Part shown: positions 34,063 through 36,791 of the stretch, one piece after another | Layout of the letters: each line of letters begins with the position of its first letter | How positions within the stretch are numbered: the first letter of the stretch is position 1 | From: Mnemiopsis leidyi | Taxonomy: Eukaryota > Ctenophora > Tentaculata > Lobata > Bolinopsidae | Length of the DNA: 36,791 bases | Assembly (NCBI GenBank): GCA_000226015.1 | Contig: JH153586.1 | Coordinates: forward strand, 488,181-524,971 | Reading direction: 5' to 3' | Position numbers and translations under genes: made by a program | The notes under the pieces: model-generated | Seen by the model: only the letters and a program-made list of their open reading frames with translations | Told to the model about the DNA's origin: nothing | The model's database searches: none

Positions 34063-34199
34063 GATTTCTGAAGCGTTGTTCTAATTCCAATGAACAGAAT
34101 GTAAGATTCCGTCTTAACCCATTTTCCACGAGTAAGGAGATGAGGGTGTAGGAAAAACCAAACTAGTAAAAAAACCGAGAACGGTGCAAGGCGACAGGC

Positions 34200-34450
34200 T
34201 AGTAGGCTAAGGGTTTTGACGCATTAAGAACGACTCATTCTATCGATCAAGGAATTTTTGGTGAAGATAAAATCCGTTGTGGAAGAACGACTCAAACGCG
34301 TCTCACTGGGTTTTGTAAAATCACACCAAACACACGCGGCTAAAATTAGAATGCGCTCCTTATTCCACACACAGATTATACCACGCGTGATCAACTGATT
34401 AGGAGAATACACGCGCGGCTTAGCTAAGCCCGCACGTGCGCCTGGCCTCG
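34200..34450. promoter_or_regulatory. CpG-rich palindrome-rich patch upstream of exon B
   Basis: CpG-rich compared with its flanks, with ACGCGT, the 12-bp palindrome GCTTAGCTAAGC (34418-34429) and the 10-bp palindrome CGCACGTGCG (34431-34440), which contains an E-box. It is 150-400 bp upstream of the exon B ATG, where a promoter would be expected. Confidence 0.4.
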
Positions 34451-35168
34451 TACTAGCTAAAATCGTCATATATCATTTCCTTTCCTTTATGTAAATGTTG
34501 AGATTAAGAACTTCAACTAGATCATGTATAAAGTACTAAATTTTCTCAAGTCACTTGATCTAAAGCTAAAAAGCTTTCATAGAAAATAGAAGATTGCGGC
34601 TTTACATTACGATTGGTAAATGGTACCATTTGAGGGGCTGCCGGCTGGGGCCTGGGTGGCATATCATTATACTTCTAGCGAGAGGGCGGCATATTAAGTT
34701 TCGCTTCTGTTTCATGGCTGGCCGTTCAATAATAACTCCCAATTCATACCTATTATTTCAAATTAATATTTTCATGTGTCATGCGACATGCAATATATAT
34801 GTGAGCTTTCTAATTTTTCCAAATTTTTATCATTTGCCTATATAACTGATACAAATACCTCTGGTAAAGTGCTCACTGCTCACATCACACATCTCATACA
34901 CTTACGCAAATAGCAAAGGAGTCGTCCACATATACGTGATCAAAATTTTGACAATTTTTACCGCCCTATCATCATCAAATATAATCATTGACTGACCCCC
35001 TCCCCCTCCTAACATTTAGACAAACATCTAGACATTTATTAGCAAATATGTAGCTTGTAACCTCGGCCTATCCTGACTCCCATGAGATTGAGCTGCACGG
35101 CTGACGACTGATCACACTCTTATTCCAGAAAGGACTAATATTATTATAAAAATCGGAAGGGTACCAAC
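34451..35168. other. intron sequence after exon A
   Basis: Anonymous, with a GC-richer patch near 34.62-34.72 kb that might be an old repeat. No exon is seen. Confidence 0.4.
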
Positions 35169-35373
35169 CTTTTCTGGTCCGCCGTCTGAGAGATCCGTGG
35201 AGAGTCCTGGAGAAGAAACCGTGCCCGAGCGGCTCCTCCTGATCCACGCTCACTTTCTTACCAAACGCATCGTCCTCACATCCAGTCTCCTTCTTCTTGA
35301 CCGTATCCAGACCCTCGCCAAACCTGAGACTTGAGGTAGTACCACTCCTTTTCCTAAAGCTCCCCTTGTTCAT
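35169..35373 (-). CDS. candidate alternative first exon A (68 codons, phase 1)
   Basis: The frame opens with an ATG in good context (A at -3) and runs 205 nt to a donor read on the minus strand as AAAG|GTTGGT, leaving one base over (phase 1). Translation beyond the donor continues only to a stop without conserved character. The peptide is basic and Ser-rich. It begins MNKGSFRKRSGTTSSLRFGE, has an acidic middle, and ends in a basic cluster (SLRRRTRK, residues 61-68) just before the junction. No domain is recognised. The +1 phase lets it splice in frame to the shared exon at 22485. The donor is weaker than in the other exons (GTTGGT), so the exact 3' end is less sure. It is the most upstream first exon seen. 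DNA near 35.64-35.94 kb is richer in GC and could hold its promoter. Confidence 0.6.
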
Positions 35374-35640
35374 TCTAAGTCGAGTTTTTCTAATGAAACA
35401 TTAATCGCTAACACAGGAAACAATTATATTGCATTATTCAATGTCATTATGATCGATCAAAGGTAGGTAAGGATTTATGTTCCATGCCCTATAGTCGTTG
35501 CATCGCCACTACCAGAGACTGAGAAGAAACTTTACAAACTATAAACATTCCGATGTCTTTACAAAACAGTCAAAACACAGCCCAAGATCGACAATGTCAG
35601 AGCTTATTAACTACCAAGAAGGCAGGAATACACAAAAGTA

Positions 35641-35653
35641 TACACGCCGTGTA
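35641..35653. promoter_or_regulatory. inverted repeat shared with 30671 (upstream of exon A)
   Basis: TACACG, C, CGTGTA, followed by CTACA. It resembles the site at 30671-30687 and lies about 270 bp upstream of the exon A ATG on the minus strand. Confidence 0.35.
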
Positions 35654-35788
35654 CTACACTATACAAGTTGAGCAGACTTGCACTGCCGCAGCAGGAAATC
35701 GAGCTCGAGCCACAAGCAGAAAGAGAACTATAACATAAACAGTGGCGAGAACTGCACTTATAAAGCACACACACAAACTGCATGTGTG

Positions 35789-35802
35789 CCAATATATATT
35801 GG
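35789..35802. promoter_or_regulatory. 14-bp palindrome CCAATATATATTGG
   Basis: Two CCAAT motifs face each other around an AT core, about 420 bp upstream of exon A. It could bind NF-Y or an MADS-type factor; it is one fit to consensus and no more. Confidence 0.35.
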
Positions 35803-35809
35803 GTTGAGC

Positions 35810-36591
35810 AGCTCAAATATTACCCCGCAGTTCGCTTCCGGCAGAAAAGTCCACTGTCGACCGCCATCAGTTCATCATTTACTTGGCGGGACAGCGGTGT
35901 GGTTATAACGGCAGGTCCGCGGTACCTTGAGTTTCATGTATAAGTAGTTAGCTGGTAGATTGTAGTTGTACGAAGGAGGTATTTGCATGATGTTGATCAG
36001 ATGTTAGTGACAGCTCATCACGATAAGTTGACAAATTGATGTTTAGTCGTTGGATCAGGGGTCACGTCAGGGGCCAAGGCTAGAAACTATTTAGAAAAAG
36101 ATTTTGGATCCGATCTGTTTCAGTGCGAAAGATAGTGCTCTGTCACTGGTGCGTCCTGTTTTTTAATTTTGATTGGATTTTATACTTTATGACGGATGGA
36201 CCCAGGCCTGAAACATCTAATTTTCACTTAAATAATCGTCATCTGATCAACAATGAAGGGCAATAATTTTTGACAAACATTACGACAAAAAGCACTAAGT
36301 GAACGAACTTAAACGCACAATTAGGCAAGCATGCTTTAACTACAAAACGACGATTATATTGCAATTGCATTGTACTGTGTATTATGCACGAGTTTCATTC
36401 GACAAACCTGCATAATAAACCGAGGTAATTCATCCTTTTAATTTGTTAAGTTGAGTTTATCTCCAACCATTCCCTTGCTAAGATTTTCTGTCAGCCTCAG
36501 GTCATGCTGAAGTTACTAGTAGTAAACCTTAGGAGGCACAAAATATCCCTATGGCTCCCGTACTATATCAATATAGTGACAATACTATATA
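35810..36591. other. 5' flank of the first exon seen
   Basis: GC is higher at 35.82-35.94 kb, then AT-rich with no exon, RNA gene or clear repeat. Confidence 0.4.
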
Positions 36592-36791
36592 GAAACAGTG
36601 ACAGTGACAGTGACAATGACAGTGACAGTGACAGTGACAGTGACAGTGACAGTGACAGTAACAGTAACAGTAACAGTAACAGTAACAGTAACAGTAACAG
36701 TAACAGTAACAGTAACAGTAACTGTGACAGTAACGGTAACAGTAACAGTAACAGTAACAGTACACAGTAACAGTAACAGTAACAGTAACAG
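36592..36791. repeat. hexanucleotide array (ACAGTG)n then (ACAGTA)n
   Basis: About ten ACAGTG units pass at about 36655 into ACAGTA units that run to the window edge with a few interruptions (ACTGTGACAGTAACGGTA near 36720, a 4-bp slip near 36763). Frames across it give Asp-Ser and Asn-Ser repeats or Cys-His/Cys-Tyr repeats and are not taken as genes. Confidence 0.95.

Noticed and set aside
7811..35373. Naming the gene as an AMPK gamma subunit or a PDE4 phosphodiesterase
   Set aside because: Promoter layout and Ser/Arg-rich N-termini fit both families loosely, but no CBS or UCR/catalytic exon is in the window and no diagnostic motif is present.
36504..36770. Asp-Ser/Asn-Ser and Cys-His/Cys-Tyr repeat proteins
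   Set aside because: Translation of a hexanucleotide microsatellite, open in several frames on both strands.
1..36791. tRNA, rRNA, CRISPR, bacterial operons or viral genes
   Set aside because: I scanned for T-loop-type motifs, regular spacer arrays and dense gene packing and found none that held up; this is by eye, so a divergent RNA gene could be missed.

Overview
This window looks like animal (metazoan) nuclear DNA, probably from an invertebrate. It is AT-rich and dominated by long non-coding stretches. Short coding islands end in good GT-AG splice sites, and there are many minisatellites, microsatellites, a MITE-like element and a 10-base assembly gap. I see no prokaryotic operon structure, no rRNA or tRNA gene and no CRISPR array. 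I cannot name the species.

The coherent signal is on the minus strand, so transcription runs from high to low coordinates. The window appears to be the 5' part of one long gene with a battery of alternative first exons. Six candidate first exons start at 35373, 34062, 33112, 30304, 24584 and 22992. Each opens with an ATG and ends at a splice donor in phase 1. All six join in frame to a shared pair of internal exons, 22422-22485 (64 nt, phase 1 in, phase 2 out) and 22069-22156 (88 nt, phase 2 in, phase 0 out). Further downstream, three more first exons (15486, 10971 and 8995) end in phase 0, which is the phase in which the shared pair leaves. The simplest model is two tiers of promoters. Upstream starts include the shared Ser-rich/basic module, downstream starts skip it, and all isoforms join a common phase-0 exon beyond the left edge of the window. 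Four very short phase-0 ATG-plus-donor candidates (15909, 14962, 9521, 5953) might extend the series but are weak.

The encoded N-termini are mostly low-complexity Ser/Thr/Arg/Lys-rich sequence with several Arg/Lys-Arg-x-Ser/Thr motifs. No folded domain is visible here. Families known to have this layout include AMPK gamma subunits (PRKAG2, fly SNF4Agamma) and PDE4/dunce phosphodiesterases, but the gene's identity stays open because its catalytic or core exons are not in the window.

Layout from left to right: 1-250 minisatellite; 250-5860 mostly anonymous sequence with small repeats and a 126-bp duplication; 5861-6100 weak exon with an E-box/CRE-rich flank; 7811-8995 large first exon; 10870-10971 first exon; 12360-12660 CpG-rich segment with a foldback; 14025-14034 gap; 15028-15486 first exon; 16456-16976 a 26-bp repeat that carries splice-site-like sequence in each unit; 17000-22068 anonymous intron; 22069-22992 shared exons and a first exon; 24566-24584 a tiny first exon; 25054-25931 minisatellite and MITE-like element; 26850-29900 several tandem arrays; 30268-30304 first exon; 31239-31462 a CCAAT-box array; 32155-35373 three first exons; 36592 to the end, a hexanucleotide repeat.
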